Positions 6,491 to 13,682 of a DNA stretch of 18,547 bases are shown piece by piece. Position 1 is the first letter of the stretch. Every line of letters starts with the position of its first letter. The position numbers were made by a program, and so were the translations under genes. The stretch lies in NCBI GenBank assembly GCA_902363045.1, contig CABIYX010000013.1, positions 1 to 18,547 on the forward strand, written 5' to 3'. The notes beneath the pieces were generated by a model. The model was not told the origin of the DNA. It worked only from the letters and a program-made list of their open reading frames with translations, and made no database searches. The DNA comes from Clostridiales bacterium (GTDB lineage Bacteria; Bacillota; Clostridia; Oscillospirales; Oscillospiraceae).

Positions 6491-6519
6491 TTGCGTTCCG
6501 GGAAAAAATCAGCTATAAT
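6491..6519 (+). promoter_or_regulatory. SigA promoter of the Lrp-aminotransferase operon
   Basis: TTGCGT (6491-6496) and TATAAT (6514-6519) are separated by 17 bases. The leader before the Lrp gene holds a small hairpin, CCCGCC-CCGT-GGCGGG, at about 6535-6550. Lrp-family proteins often bind their own promoter, so this is the likely control region. Confidence 0.8.
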
Positions 6520-6586
6520 GGTGGGGAGCTCAGACCCGCCCCGTGGCGGGACCGGAGCAATATAAAGGATCAGGAGGTCTCAGGAT

Positions 6587-7066
6587 ATGTACACTTTGTT
6601 GGAACTGCTGGAACAGGACTGCACGCAGTCCCCGGCACAGCTGGCCGCACAGGCAGGCATGACCGAGGCAGAGGTAAAGGAGGAGCTCCGGCGGCTGGAG
6701 GAGAGCGGCGCGATCCTCGGCTATCAGGCTATCATCGACTGGGACCGGGTGAAGCGGGAGAACGTTACCGCCCTGATCGAGGTGAAGGTGGTGCCCCAGA
6801 GCCTCGACGGCTTTGACCGCATCGCGGAGCGCATCTACCAGTATGACGAGGTAGAGAGTATGTACCTGATGAGCGGCGCCTTCGACCTGACCGTCATCCT
6901 TTCAGGCCGCACCCTGCGGGAGGTGGCCCAGTTCGTGGGCGAGCGCCTGGCCCCTCTGGAGGGGGTCACCAGCACCGCCACCCACTTCATTTTGAAGAAA
7001 TATAAGGAAAAGCATCTGGTATTCCGCCGCCCGGAGCCACAGGAAAGGGAGTTTGTCTTTTCATGA
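6587..7066 (+). CDS. Lrp/AsnC-family transcriptional regulator
   Basis: The 159-residue product has the two-domain layout of Lrp/AsnC regulators. Residues 1-50 form a winged helix-turn-helix (SPAQLAAQAGMTEAEVKEEL, then GAILGYQAIIDW). Residues 60-140 form the RAM ligand-binding and oligomerisation domain (VTALIEVKVVP, then YLMSGAFDLTVILSGRTL). Such proteins sense amino acids. AGGAGG lies 9 bases before the ATG. The stop TGA overlaps the ATG of the aminotransferase (ATGA), so the two are translationally coupled. The regulator therefore probably controls, and senses substrates of, the linked enzyme. Confidence 0.9.
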   Translation: MYTLLELLEQDCTQSPAQLAAQAGMTEAEVKEELRRLEESGAILGYQAIIDWDRVKRENVTALIEVKVVPQSLDGFDRIAERIYQYDEVESMYLMSGAFDLTVILSGRTLREVAQFVGERLAPLEGVTSTATHFILKKYKEKHLVFRRPEPQEREFVFS

Positions 7067-8250
7067 ACTACGATCAGATCATTTCTCAGAAGATCCAGAA
7101 TATCAAGCCCTCGGGCATCCGCAAGTTTTTTGACATCCTGGAGGAGATGACCGACGCCATCTCCCTGGGCATCGGCGAGCCCGATTTTGTCACCCCCTGG
7201 CACATCCGGGACGCGGGTATCTACTCCCTGGAGCGGGGCCACACCAAGTATACCTCCAACGCCGGTATGCTGGAGCTGCGGCGGGAGATCGCCAACTATC
7301 TCCGCCGCCGCTTTGACCTGGAATATGACTACACCAATCAGATCCTGGTCACCGTGGGCGGGAGCGAGGCCATTGACCTGGCCCTCCGGGTCCTGGTGAA
7401 TCCCAGGGACGAGGTCATCATTCCCGTGCCCTCCTTTGTGTGCTACGGCCCGCTGACCGAGATGGCCGGAGGCGTCCCCGTCTATGTGGAGCTGACGGCG
7501 GAGAACGGCTTCCGCCTCACCCCGGAACAGCTGAAGGCGGCCATCACCCCCCGCACCAAGGCCCTCGTGCTCCCCTTCCCCAGCAACCCCACCGGCGGCA
7601 TTATGGAGCGCCGGGACCTGGAGGCCATCGCCCAGGTGCTGGAGGACAACGACATCATGGTCATCTCCGACGAGATCTATGCCGAGCTCACCTATGGCCA
7701 GCGCCATGTCTCTCCGGCCAATCTCACCCAGCTGTATGACCGGACCGTGGTGGTCAACGGCTTCTCCAAGAGCCACGCCATGACCGGCTGGCGCATGGGC
7801 TACGTCTGCGCCCCCCAGCCGGTGGTGGCCGCCATGACCAAGCTGCACCAGTTCGGGATCATGTCCGCCCCCACCACCAGCCAGTACGCCGCCATCGAGG
7901 CCATGCGCAGCGGAGATGAGGACATTGCCCACATGAGGGAGGAGTATGACAGCCGCCGCCGCTATCTGGTGGAAAACCTGAACCGCATCGGCCTGGACTG
8001 CTTCGAGCCCAAGGGGGCCTTCTATGTGTTCCCCTGCATCCGCTCCAGCGGCCTAAGCTCTGAGGAGTTCTGCGAGCGCTTCCTCCGGGAGGAGAAGGTG
8101 GCCGTCATCCCCGGCACCGCCTTCGGACCCGGGGGAGAGGGCTATGTCCGGGCCTGCTACGCCTCCTCCATGCGGGACCTCACGGAGTCCATCAGCCGCC
8201 TGGACAACTTCCTTCAGAACCTGCGGCGCAAGCAGGGGAGAGAACAATAA
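7063..8250 (+). CDS. Class I/II PLP-dependent aminotransferase
   Basis: The 395-residue enzyme is a fold-type I aminotransferase of the aspartate/aromatic (PatA-like) group. SNPTGG supplies the conserved Asn (about 175). VISDEIYAEL supplies Asp203 and Tyr206. NGFSKSHAMTGWRMGY carries the PLP Schiff-base Lys236. GYVRACYA holds the carboxylate-binding Arg. GIGEPDF near residue 37 is typical of the group. Substrate cannot be assigned from sequence; aromatic amino acids, aspartate or alanine are all possible. It starts inside the stop of the Lrp-type regulator, with GGAAAGGGAG upstream, and is the last gene of that operon. It is followed by a hairpin-rich gene-free stretch. Confidence 0.9.
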   Translation: MNYDQIISQKIQNIKPSGIRKFFDILEEMTDAISLGIGEPDFVTPWHIRDAGIYSLERGHTKYTSNAGMLELRREIANYLRRRFDLEYDYTNQILVTVGGSEAIDLALRVLVNPRDEVIIPVPSFVCYGPLTEMAGGVPVYVELTAENGFRLTPEQLKAAITPRTKALVLPFPSNPTGGIMERRDLEAIAQVLEDNDIMVISDEIYAELTYGQRHVSPANLTQLYDRTVVVNGFSKSHAMTGWRMGYVCAPQPVVAAMTKLHQFGIMSAPTTSQYAAIEAMRSGDEDIAHMREEYDSRRRYLVENLNRIGLDCFEPKGAFYVFPCIRSSGLSSEEFCERFLREEKVAVIPGTAFGPGGEGYVRACYASSMRDLTESISRLDNFLQNLRRKQGREQ

Positions 8251-8480
8251 CGCGGAATACCCGCAAGGGGTACGCCCATCCGTAAGGCGGCAAAGCCGCC
8301 AACGGTTGGGCAATGCAGGAATGCAGAATGCGCGCCTGCGGGCGGGACGAGGGGACGGCCCGATGAGAAATCGGGCCCTACGAAATACGCGCCGCACGCA
8401 GGGACGCATTGCGATGCGCCAGCCCGTCACGCCTTTGGCGTGCCACCTCACTTTTCAAGGGAGGCTTTTCCGGGCGTACA
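8251..8480. repeat. Mosaic of palindromic repeats
   Basis: This stretch has no gene and is packed with hairpins. These are TACCC/GGGTA; a nested stem at 8274-8311 (GCCCA.CCGT with ACGG.TGGGC enclosing GGCGGC-AAA-GCCGCC); GGCCCGAT-GAGAA-ATCGGGCC near 8355; GCAT-TGCG-ATGC; CACGCC-TTT-GGCGTG near 8430; and CCTC.CTT-TTC-AAG.GAGG followed by CTTTT near 8450. The last could terminate the aminotransferase transcript. Its style, short GC stems in series, resembles the repeats at 2096-2205 and 16649-17152, but the sequences are mostly different. The thrH start has AAGGAG just after it. Confidence 0.55.
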
Positions 8481-8504
8481 TCAACCATAAAAAGGAGAAT
8501 CACA

Positions 8505-9107
8505 ATGAATGTTGTTTGTTTGGACATGGAGGGCGTTCTGGTCCCGGAGATCTGGATCGCCTTCGCCGAGGCCAGCGGGATCCCCGAGCTGAAGCGCACC
8601 ACCCGGGACGAGCCCGATTATGACAAGCTGATGCGCTGGCGTCTGGATATTTTGAAGGAGCATGGCCTTGGGATCCGGGAGATCCAGGACACCATCGCCA
8701 AGATCGACCCGCTTCCCGGGGCCAAGGAGTTTTTGGACGCCCTGCGGAGAGAGACCCAGGCCATCATCCTCAGCGACACCTTTGAGCAGTTTGCCAAGCC
8801 CCTGATGGAGAAGCTGGATTGGCCCACCATCTTCTGCAACACCCTGGAGGTGGCGGACAGCGGCGAGATCACCGGCTTCCGGATGCGCTGTCCCCAGTCC
8901 AAGCTGACCACGGTGCGGGGCCTTCAGTCCATCGGCTATGACACCATCGCCGCCGGGGACAGCTTCAACGACCTGGGCATGATCCAGGCCAGCAAGGCGG
9001 GCTTCCTCTTCAAGTCCACCGACGCCATCAAGGCCGACCACCCGGAGGTGCCCGCCTATGAGGAGTTCGGCGACCTGCTTCAGGCCATCCGGGCGGCGCT
9101 GGACTGA
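8505..9107 (+). CDS. thrH: ThrH-type phosphoserine phosphatase / homoserine phosphotransferase
   Basis: The 200-residue HAD-superfamily protein matches ThrH closely. Motif I is CLDMEGVLVPEIWIAFAE, with nucleophile Asp7 and Glu in place of the usual second Asp, the ThrH hallmark. RTTRDEPDYDKLM and PLPGAKEFLD follow. Motif II is ILSDTFEQF, motif III holds Lys133, and motif IV is AAGDSFNDLGMI. In Pseudomonas, ThrH dephosphorylates phosphoserine and can move the phosphate to homoserine. AAGGAG lies 8 bases before the ATG at 8505. An upstream in-frame ATG at 8409 lies in the palindromic repeat and is rejected. The DUF1015 gene follows after 63 bases, probably in the same transcript. Confidence 0.88.
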   Translation: MNVVCLDMEGVLVPEIWIAFAEASGIPELKRTTRDEPDYDKLMRWRLDILKEHGLGIREIQDTIAKIDPLPGAKEFLDALRRETQAIILSDTFEQFAKPLMEKLDWPTIFCNTLEVADSGEITGFRMRCPQSKLTTVRGLQSIGYDTIAAGDSFNDLGMIQASKAGFLFKSTDAIKADHPEVPAYEEFGDLLQAIRAALD

Positions 9108-9170
9108 CCCGCAGACGCGCCCATATCCGGAGAGATAGACCGGACGTTCTTTGGAAAGAGGTGGATCTAC

Positions 9171-10454
9171 ATGGATCAAGATAAACTTCCCTTCCTGCCC
9201 GCGGACATTCTCCTGCCCCGGGACTGTGAGTACAGCAAATGGAGCGTGGTGGCCTGCGACCAGTACACCTCCCAGCCGGAGTACTGGAAGCGGGTGGAGG
9301 AACGGGTGGGCTCCGCCCCATCCACCCTGCGCCTTGTCCTGCCGGAGAGCCGGCTGGAGGGCCCCGACACCCAGAGCGACATCATGGAGATCAACAGCGC
9401 GATGAGCCGCTATCTCCGGGAGGACCGGTTCCAGGTCCACCCCAACGCGGTCTTTTACATCGAGCGCACCCTGGACAGCGGCAAGATCCGCCGCGGTCTG
9501 GTGGGACGGATCGATCTGGAGCAGTACGACTATGAGCCCGGCTCCGCCGCCCCCATCCGGGCCACCGAGGGGACGGTGCTCTCCCGCATCCCGCCCCGGG
9601 TGGCGGTGCGGAAAAACGCCCCCATCGAGCTGCCCCATGTGATGCTGCTGGCCGACGACCCGGACCGGACCGTGATCGAGCCGCTGTCCGGCCAGACGGC
9701 GGAGATGCGCCCCCTCTACGACTTCGGCCTGATGGAGCGGGGCGGGCACATCCGGGGCTGGGAGCTGACCCCGGCCCAGTGGGAGCAGGCCGCCCGCGCC
9801 CTGGCCGCCCTGGCCGACCCCGACGCCTTTAATGCCCGGTACCGCACCAGCGGCCTGCCCGTGATGCTCTTTGCCGTGGGGGACGGGAACCACTCCCTGG
9901 CCACCGCCAAGGAGTGCTATGAGCGGCAGAAGAAGCTCTGTCCGCCGGAGCAGTGGGACAGCCTGCCATCCCGGTACGCCCTGGTGGAGCTGAACAACCT
10001 CCATGACGATTCCCTGGAGTTCGAGCCCATCCACCGGGTGGTGTTTGGGGCAGATCCAGATGCGCTTCTGGACGCCTTTTCCGCTTTCTATCCAGACAGC
10101 AGCCGGACGGACCATCTGGAGGGCCACCAGCTGACCTGGGTGGCCGGAGACCAGGAGGGAACCGTGTCAGTCCCTCAGCCCTCCGCCCAGCTACCTGTGG
10201 GCACCTTGCAGCGCTTTCTGGACGAGTACCTCCGCTCCCATCCTGAGGCCCGGGTGGACTACATCCACGGAGCGGATGTGGTGCGCAGCCTGGCCGCCCA
10301 GCCGAATACCGTAGGCTTTCTTCTGCCCGCCATGGGCAAGGAGGAACTGTTCCCCACGGTGATCCACGACGGGGTGCTGCCCCGCAAGACCTTCTCCATG
10401 GGGGAGGCCCACGACAAGCGGTTCTATCTGGAGGCCCGGCGCATCCGGGCCTGA
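9171..10454 (+). CDS. DUF1015 family protein
   Basis: The 427-residue protein is a DUF1015 (PF06245) member of normal length. It opens LPFLPADILLPRDCEYSKWS and has VACDQYTSQPEYW, FAVGDGNHSLATAKECYE, YALVELNNLHDDSLEFEPIHR and a final FSMGEAHDKRFYLEAR, all family landmarks. Members often sit near serine-biosynthesis genes in Clostridia. I recall a report of pyrophosphate-dependent serine kinase activity for a member but cannot verify it here. Lying 63 bases after thrH fits a role around phosphoserine. AGAGGTGG precedes the ATG. The next gene, ispE, starts 16 bases after its stop, so the three probably form one operon. Confidence 0.85.
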   Translation: MDQDKLPFLPADILLPRDCEYSKWSVVACDQYTSQPEYWKRVEERVGSAPSTLRLVLPESRLEGPDTQSDIMEINSAMSRYLREDRFQVHPNAVFYIERTLDSGKIRRGLVGRIDLEQYDYEPGSAAPIRATEGTVLSRIPPRVAVRKNAPIELPHVMLLADDPDRTVIEPLSGQTAEMRPLYDFGLMERGGHIRGWELTPAQWEQAARALAALADPDAFNARYRTSGLPVMLFAVGDGNHSLATAKECYERQKKLCPPEQWDSLPSRYALVELNNLHDDSLEFEPIHRVVFGADPDALLDAFSAFYPDSSRTDHLEGHQLTWVAGDQEGTVSVPQPSAQLPVGTLQRFLDEYLRSHPEARVDYIHGADVVRSLAAQPNTVGFLLPAMGKEELFPTVIHDGVLPRKTFSMGEAHDKRFYLEARRIRA

Positions 10455-10470
10455 CCGACGAGGTGATTTT

Positions 10471-11322
10471 GTGGAGATACAGGCCTTTGCCAAGCTGAAT
10501 CTGACGCTGGACGTGCTGGGGAAGCGGCCGGACGGCTATCACGATCTGCGGATGGTGATGCAGTCCATCACCCTTTGCGACACGCTGACCCTCGCCCCCA
10601 ACCAGGGCCAGGGCCTGCGGGTGAGCACCGACCTGCACTTTCTCCCCACCGGGGAAAAAAATCTGGCCGCCATGGCCGCGCGCCGCTTCTGGGAGGCTCT
10701 GGGCCGCCCCGCTGAGGATCTGGACATCTGTATCCAGAAGCGCATCCCTGTGTGCGCCGGCATGGCCGGCGGAAGCACCGACGCCGCCGCCGTCCTCCGG
10801 GCCCTGAACCAGCGGGCGGGCAGCCCCCTCACCCCGGCAGAGCTGGCACGGGTGGGGGAGCAGGTGGGCTCTGACGTGCCCTACTGCGTTTTGGGCGGCA
10901 CCGCCCTGGCGGAGGGCAGGGGAGAGCGCCTCACTCCGCTGCCCGCCCTGCCCCGCTGCTGGGTGGTGGTCTGCAAGCCGGAGTTCGCCATCTCCACGCC
11001 GGAGCTCTTTGCCCGCATCGACAGCGTCCGCCTGCGCTGCCGTCCCGACACAGACGGCCTGCTCTCCGCCCTGGAGGAAGGGGACCTGGGGGGAGCCGCC
11101 CGGCGGATGTACAACGTATTTGAGGACGTCCTTCCCCCGCGGCAGCGGGACCGGGTGGGGGAGCTGGAAAACGCACTGATCCAGGCAGGGGCCCTGGGGG
11201 CCAATATGAGCGGCACCGGCCCCACGGCCTTCGGCCTGTTTGACTGTCCGGAGGCGGCGGAGGAGGCACGGGCTGTTCTGGCGGAGAACTGCCGGGACAC
11301 ATTTTTGTGCCAGACGGTTTAA
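10471..11322 (+). CDS. ispE: 4-(cytidine 5'-diphospho)-2-C-methyl-D-erythritol kinase
   Basis: The 283-residue GHMP kinase catalyses the ATP-dependent phosphorylation step of the MEP isoprenoid pathway. AFAKLNLTLDVLGKRPDGYH holds the catalytic Lys8. The glycine-rich ATP loop is PVCAGMAGGSTDAAA (about 93-107). SDVPYC supplies catalytic Asp135. MSGTGPTAFGLF is the C-terminal GHMP motif. Length is normal. The start is GTG at 10471, after GAGGTG, and is supported by the first residues matching the family N terminus. It lies 16 bases downstream of the DUF1015 gene. A terminator begins 12 bases after its stop. Confidence 0.95.
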   Translation: MEIQAFAKLNLTLDVLGKRPDGYHDLRMVMQSITLCDTLTLAPNQGQGLRVSTDLHFLPTGEKNLAAMAARRFWEALGRPAEDLDICIQKRIPVCAGMAGGSTDAAAVLRALNQRAGSPLTPAELARVGEQVGSDVPYCVLGGTALAEGRGERLTPLPALPRCWVVVCKPEFAISTPELFARIDSVRLRCRPDTDGLLSALEEGDLGGAARRMYNVFEDVLPPRQRDRVGELENALIQAGALGANMSGTGPTAFGLFDCPEAAEEARAVLAENCRDTFLCQTV

Positions 11323-11334
11323 AAGAACAAAAAG

Positions 11335-11387
11335 CCGTCCATCCTATCTGTACCGCAGGTACTACTACATAGGATGGACGGTGTTTT
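11335..11387 (+). terminator. Terminator of the thrH-DUF1015-ispE operon, overlapping the spoIIR start
   Basis: CCGTCCATCCTAT (11335-11347) is exactly complementary to ATAGGATGGACGG (11369-11381), with an inner GTACC-GCA-GGTAC hairpin in the loop and TGTTTTT following. The right arm and T run immediately precede, and partly contain, the spoIIR start region, so read-through transcripts would fold away its ribosome site. Confidence 0.8.
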
Positions 11388-11388
11388 T

Positions 11389-12012
11389 ATGCTGGATCGG
11401 AATTTGAAGCGCTGGGAGCTGGCTCTGATGTTCGGGCTGCTGTGTGGACTGCTGGGCGGCTTCTGGCTGGACCGGGAGCAGACCCAGCTGGCCGGCCGGG
11501 TGATCCGCTTTCATGTGATCGCCAACTCGGACAGCCCGGAGGACCAGGCGCTGAAGCTTCAGGTGCGGGACCGGGTGCTGGCCGAGACGGAGACCTTTTA
11601 CCCCGAGCGCGCCACTCTGGAGGAGGCCAGGGCCGCCCTGGAGGCCCACCTGGAGGAGCTGGCCGCGGCGGGTCAGGCGGCGGTGACAGAGGCGGGGCGG
11701 AGCGAGCCGGTGACCGCCCGCCTGGAGCGGTGCTGGTTCCCCACCAAGGAGTATGACGGCTTTGCCCTCCCCGCCGGGGAGTACACCGCCCTGCGTGTCG
11801 TCATCGGCGAGGGGCAGGGGCAGAACTGGTGGTGTGTGGCCTTCCCGCCTCTCTGTCTGGAGGCCGCCTCCGAGACGGTGGACGAGGCAGCGGCGGCGGG
11901 ATACTTCTCCCCGGGCCAGGCTGCCCTAATCACCGAGGAGGACCGGGGCTATGTGCTGAAATTTAGGGCCATGGAGCTGCTGGGGGAGTGGAAGGGCTTT
12001 TTGTTCCACTGA
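11389..12012 (+). CDS. spoIIR: Stage II sporulation protein R
   Basis: The product (207 residues from ATG 11389) matches SpoIIR, the forespore-made signalling protein that activates the SpoIIGA protease so that pro-sigma-E is processed in the mother cell. Residues 9-28 form one hydrophobic segment (signal or anchor). The conserved core is VIRFHVIANSDSPEDQALKL then QVRDRVL; WFPTKEYDGFALPAGEY and NWWCVAFPPLC follow. The start is uncertain: ATG 11374 lies within the terminator stem without a Shine-Dalgarno site, while ATG 11389 has a weak GGACGG 7 bases upstream. Members are normally forespore-specific (sigma-F). No convincing sigma-F promoter is visible; the best weak match is GGACACATTT at 11295 inside ispE. 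A stem-loop follows 10 bases after the stop. Confidence 0.93.
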   Translation: MLDRNLKRWELALMFGLLCGLLGGFWLDREQTQLAGRVIRFHVIANSDSPEDQALKLQVRDRVLAETETFYPERATLEEARAALEAHLEELAAAGQAAVTEAGRSEPVTARLERCWFPTKEYDGFALPAGEYTALRVVIGEGQGQNWWCVAFPPLCLEAASETVDEAAAAGYFSPGQAALITEEDRGYVLKFRAMELLGEWKGFLFH

Positions 12013-12021
12013 AAAACAGTT

Positions 12022-12051
12022 CCGTCGCAGAATTGAGAAATTCTGTGGCGG
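12022..12051 (+). terminator. Stem-loop after spoIIR, repeat family member
   Basis: CCGTCGCAGAATT (12022-12034) pairs fully with AATTCTGTGGCGG (12039-12051) if two G-U pairs are allowed, with a GAGA loop. The inner 18 bases CAGAATTGAGAAATTCTG are identical to the minus-strand reading of the stem-loop at 261-300. It probably ends the spoIIR transcript, although only a weak T tract (TTATCTTCT) follows. Confidence 0.6.
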
Positions 12052-12241
12052 GTTATCTTCTGACTGAAACAGACAAAATGGAGGAAGTTTCCGTAAAATG
12101 AGCGAGCGTTGGGCCCAAATGAGTGCGAACGACCAGAAACAGGTGGCTCACCTGCGTCTATGTGGAAAACTTTTCTGTTTTTGCACGGCTACGAGGTCAT
12201 TTTCAGGGACACACGGGTTTGGAGCCTGCCCTGTTCCCACT

Positions 12242-12818
12242 TCATCCATAGTTTTTCAGCTCAAAAATCGGCGCCAGCAGGAACAACTCAGTGCGGATAT
12301 TGTCCTTGCTTCTGGTCAGAAAGCAGCGGAATCCAAAGTCAAAAGCGCCCTCCACCTGGATGGAGCGGCAGAGACGCAGATGAATCCCATGACTGGTCTT
12401 GATGTTTTTGGTTGCCTGCTCTTGTTTCTCTCAGGACGTCTTCTGAAGCGTAAGCTTTTTGGGCTTGTCTGGGTCCTTGGCCCGGCAGCGCTGTGCTTGG
12501 CAGGGTCACCTGCCGCAATCTTCACACTTGCACCAGGCGGTGGAGACAAGCTGTATGGAACCGCGCCAGCGTGCTGTGAGCTGGAGCTGCACGGTCCTCC
12601 AGCAGCCATCTGAAGTCAATGCGGTACTGGCAGGCCTCTTCTAGTTTCCGGCGGGAGTAGATCCCGCACAGATACCCGTGTACCAATACCTTGAACAGCA
12701 CCTGGGGATCCGCCGCCGATTTCCTCCCTTTGGAAGAATACGCTTCGTACAGTTTCACATACTCCAGTTCCTCAAGCTGGACACTTAGCAGACGGACAGG
12801 TGCGTTCTCCGGTATCAT
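12242..12818 (-). pseudogene. IS1182-family transposase with central deletion
   Basis: The N-terminal part (12818 to about 12530) begins MIPENAPVRLLSVQLEELEY and contains YEAYSSKGRKSAADPQVLFK, YLCGIYSRRKLEEACQYRID and FRWLLEDRAAPAHSTLARFH, the DUF772 region of IS1182/IS5-like transposases. It then jumps to the C-terminal zinc-ribbon part, CKCEDCG, followed by an in-frame TGA, CRAKDPDKPKKLTLQ, another stop, and IHLRLCRSIQVEGAF then FLTRSKDNIRTELFLLAP, ending at a stop at 12242. Further family-like residues (KWEQGRLQTRVSL) appear in a shifted frame down to about 12190. Several hundred central residues, including catalytic DDE positions, are gone, so it is inactive. Confidence 0.85.
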
Positions 12819-12921
12819 TATTTCTGAATTGATCGCAAGTGCCTAGTTGAACGTGGCGCTCATATACCATATACTGGTCTTGCTTTTTCTCTGCTTTCAC
12901 AAATTTGAAATAAAGCAAACG

Positions 12922-12958
12922 GCGAGGTTCGGAAACTCTTTTGGGCTCCAAACCTCGC
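12922..12958 (-). terminator. Terminator-like hairpin at the right end of the IS1182 remnant
   Basis: GCGAGGTT-c-GGA (12922-12933) pairs with TCC-a-AACCTCGC (12947-12958), 11 pairs with one mismatch. On the minus strand TTTGCTTTATTTC follows, which would end transcripts from the gene at 13025-13462. On the plus strand TCATTTTTA follows, so it may work both ways. It overlaps the presumed terminal repeat of the element. Confidence 0.55.
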
Positions 12959-13024
12959 TCATTTTTATCGCCTCATTTTGCAACGCGCCTTTCTGAATCA
13001 CTTGGATCAGACCTCAGATTTGGC

Positions 13025-13462
13025 CTACTCAACGGGAGTGGTCTCCTCAGCGGGAGAGGCCTCCTCAGCGGGGGCGGCCTCCTCAGCGGGAGCAGCCTCC
13101 TCGGAGATGTCCTGGAAGTCCGCGTCCACGATGATCTCGCCCTCCGCCTCGGCGGCGGACTTCAGCTCGGCGATGCGGTCGTTGTTGGCCTGGATCAGCT
13201 CTCTGGAGGCGGTGATCCGCTCGCAGGCGGCGGCGTAGGCCCCCTCGGGAGTATTCCCGTGCTCGGCGTAGTAGAGGCGGCCCAGCTCCGCGTAGGCCTT
13301 CTTGATGCTGCCCTCCTCGGCCAGATTGGATGTTTTCAGCTTGGCGATCTCCGCCAGGCGCTTGGACGTGGCGATGCTGGTCTCTGCCAGGTGCTTGGAG
13401 GCGGCGGCGCCGCTCTGGGCCAGATCGGTGGCGATTTCAGTCAGATTATCCAAAAACCCCAT
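13025..13462 (-). CDS. Small coiled-coil protein with Glu/Ala/Pro repeat tail
   Basis: The 145-residue product begins MGFLDNLTEIATDLAQSGAA. The first 105 residues are charged and helical, probably coiled-coil, and include LAEIAKLKTSNLAEEGSIKK and YAELGRLYYAEHGNTPEGAY. This resembles the N-terminal part of small clostridial proteins that elsewhere end in a zinc ribbon; here the ribbon is absent. The tail is an acidic (EEAAPA)n repeat encoded by an 18-base tandem repeat (about 13036-13104), a region prone to slippage. No signal peptide is seen and the function is unknown. AGGAGGT lies 9 bases before the start, and a promoter (TTGCGC-17-TAGAAT) lies upstream, so it is transcribed alone. Confidence 0.8.
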   Translation of the reverse strand: MGFLDNLTEIATDLAQSGAAASKHLAETSIATSKRLAEIAKLKTSNLAEEGSIKKAYAELGRLYYAEHGNTPEGAYAAACERITASRELIQANNDRIAELKSAAEAEGEIIVDADFQDISEEAAPAEEAAPAEEASPAEETTPVE

Positions 13463-13506
13463 AATAGGTACCTCCTGATTGATACAGTTTCCTGTGGACT
13501 GGCTCC

Positions 13507-13535
13507 ATTCTAACCGATTTTTTCGGTGGGCGCAA
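13507..13535 (-). promoter_or_regulatory. SigA promoter of the coiled-coil gene
   Basis: On the minus strand TTGCGC (13535-13530) and TAGAAT (13512-13507) are separated by 17 bases. The spacer contains ACCGA-AAAAA-TCGGT, a small palindrome that may be an operator. Confidence 0.7.
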
Positions 13536-13627
13536 GGACTTTGGGGCGGATTTAATGGTTTTTTTAAATTTCTTCCACAGAACCTTCATCTTTCTCCCAG
13601 AGCAGCAAGGCGCAGGACATAGGGGAT

Positions 13628-13660
13628 AAAAAATCCCGCCGCCCGGGCGGGGCGGCGGGA
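13628..13660 (-). terminator. Terminator of the uracil/xanthine permease gene
   Basis: TCCCGCCGC (13634-13642) is complementary to GCGGCGGGA (13652-13660). On the minus strand the stem is followed by TTTTTTATCC. It lies 22 bases after the permease stop. Confidence 0.9.
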
Positions 13661-13682
13661 GGAGCGGGCCGGATCCTGTGGA

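Larger units (their letters stand above)
12094..12969. mobile_element. Internally deleted IS1182-family element
   Basis: The ends are related in inverted orientation. AAAATGAGCGAG, TTGG, GCCCAAA and GAGT occur in order from 12094 to about 12125, and again on the minus strand from about 12969 down to 12935. I read these as terminal inverted repeats of about 35-40 bases. Between them lies a minus-strand transposase with its middle missing. The length of about 0.88 kb is roughly half a normal IS1182 element. It could still be moved by a transposase supplied elsewhere. Target-site duplications are not clear. Confidence 0.6.

Noticed and set aside
8251..8504. tRNA or riboswitch before thrH
   Set aside because: The hairpins do not make a cloverleaf or a known aptamer; they look like dispersed palindromic repeats.
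8481..10127. 548-codon minus-strand open frame
   Set aside because: It is antisense to thrH and the DUF1015 gene, with a Gly/His/Leu-rich shadow composition and no domain.
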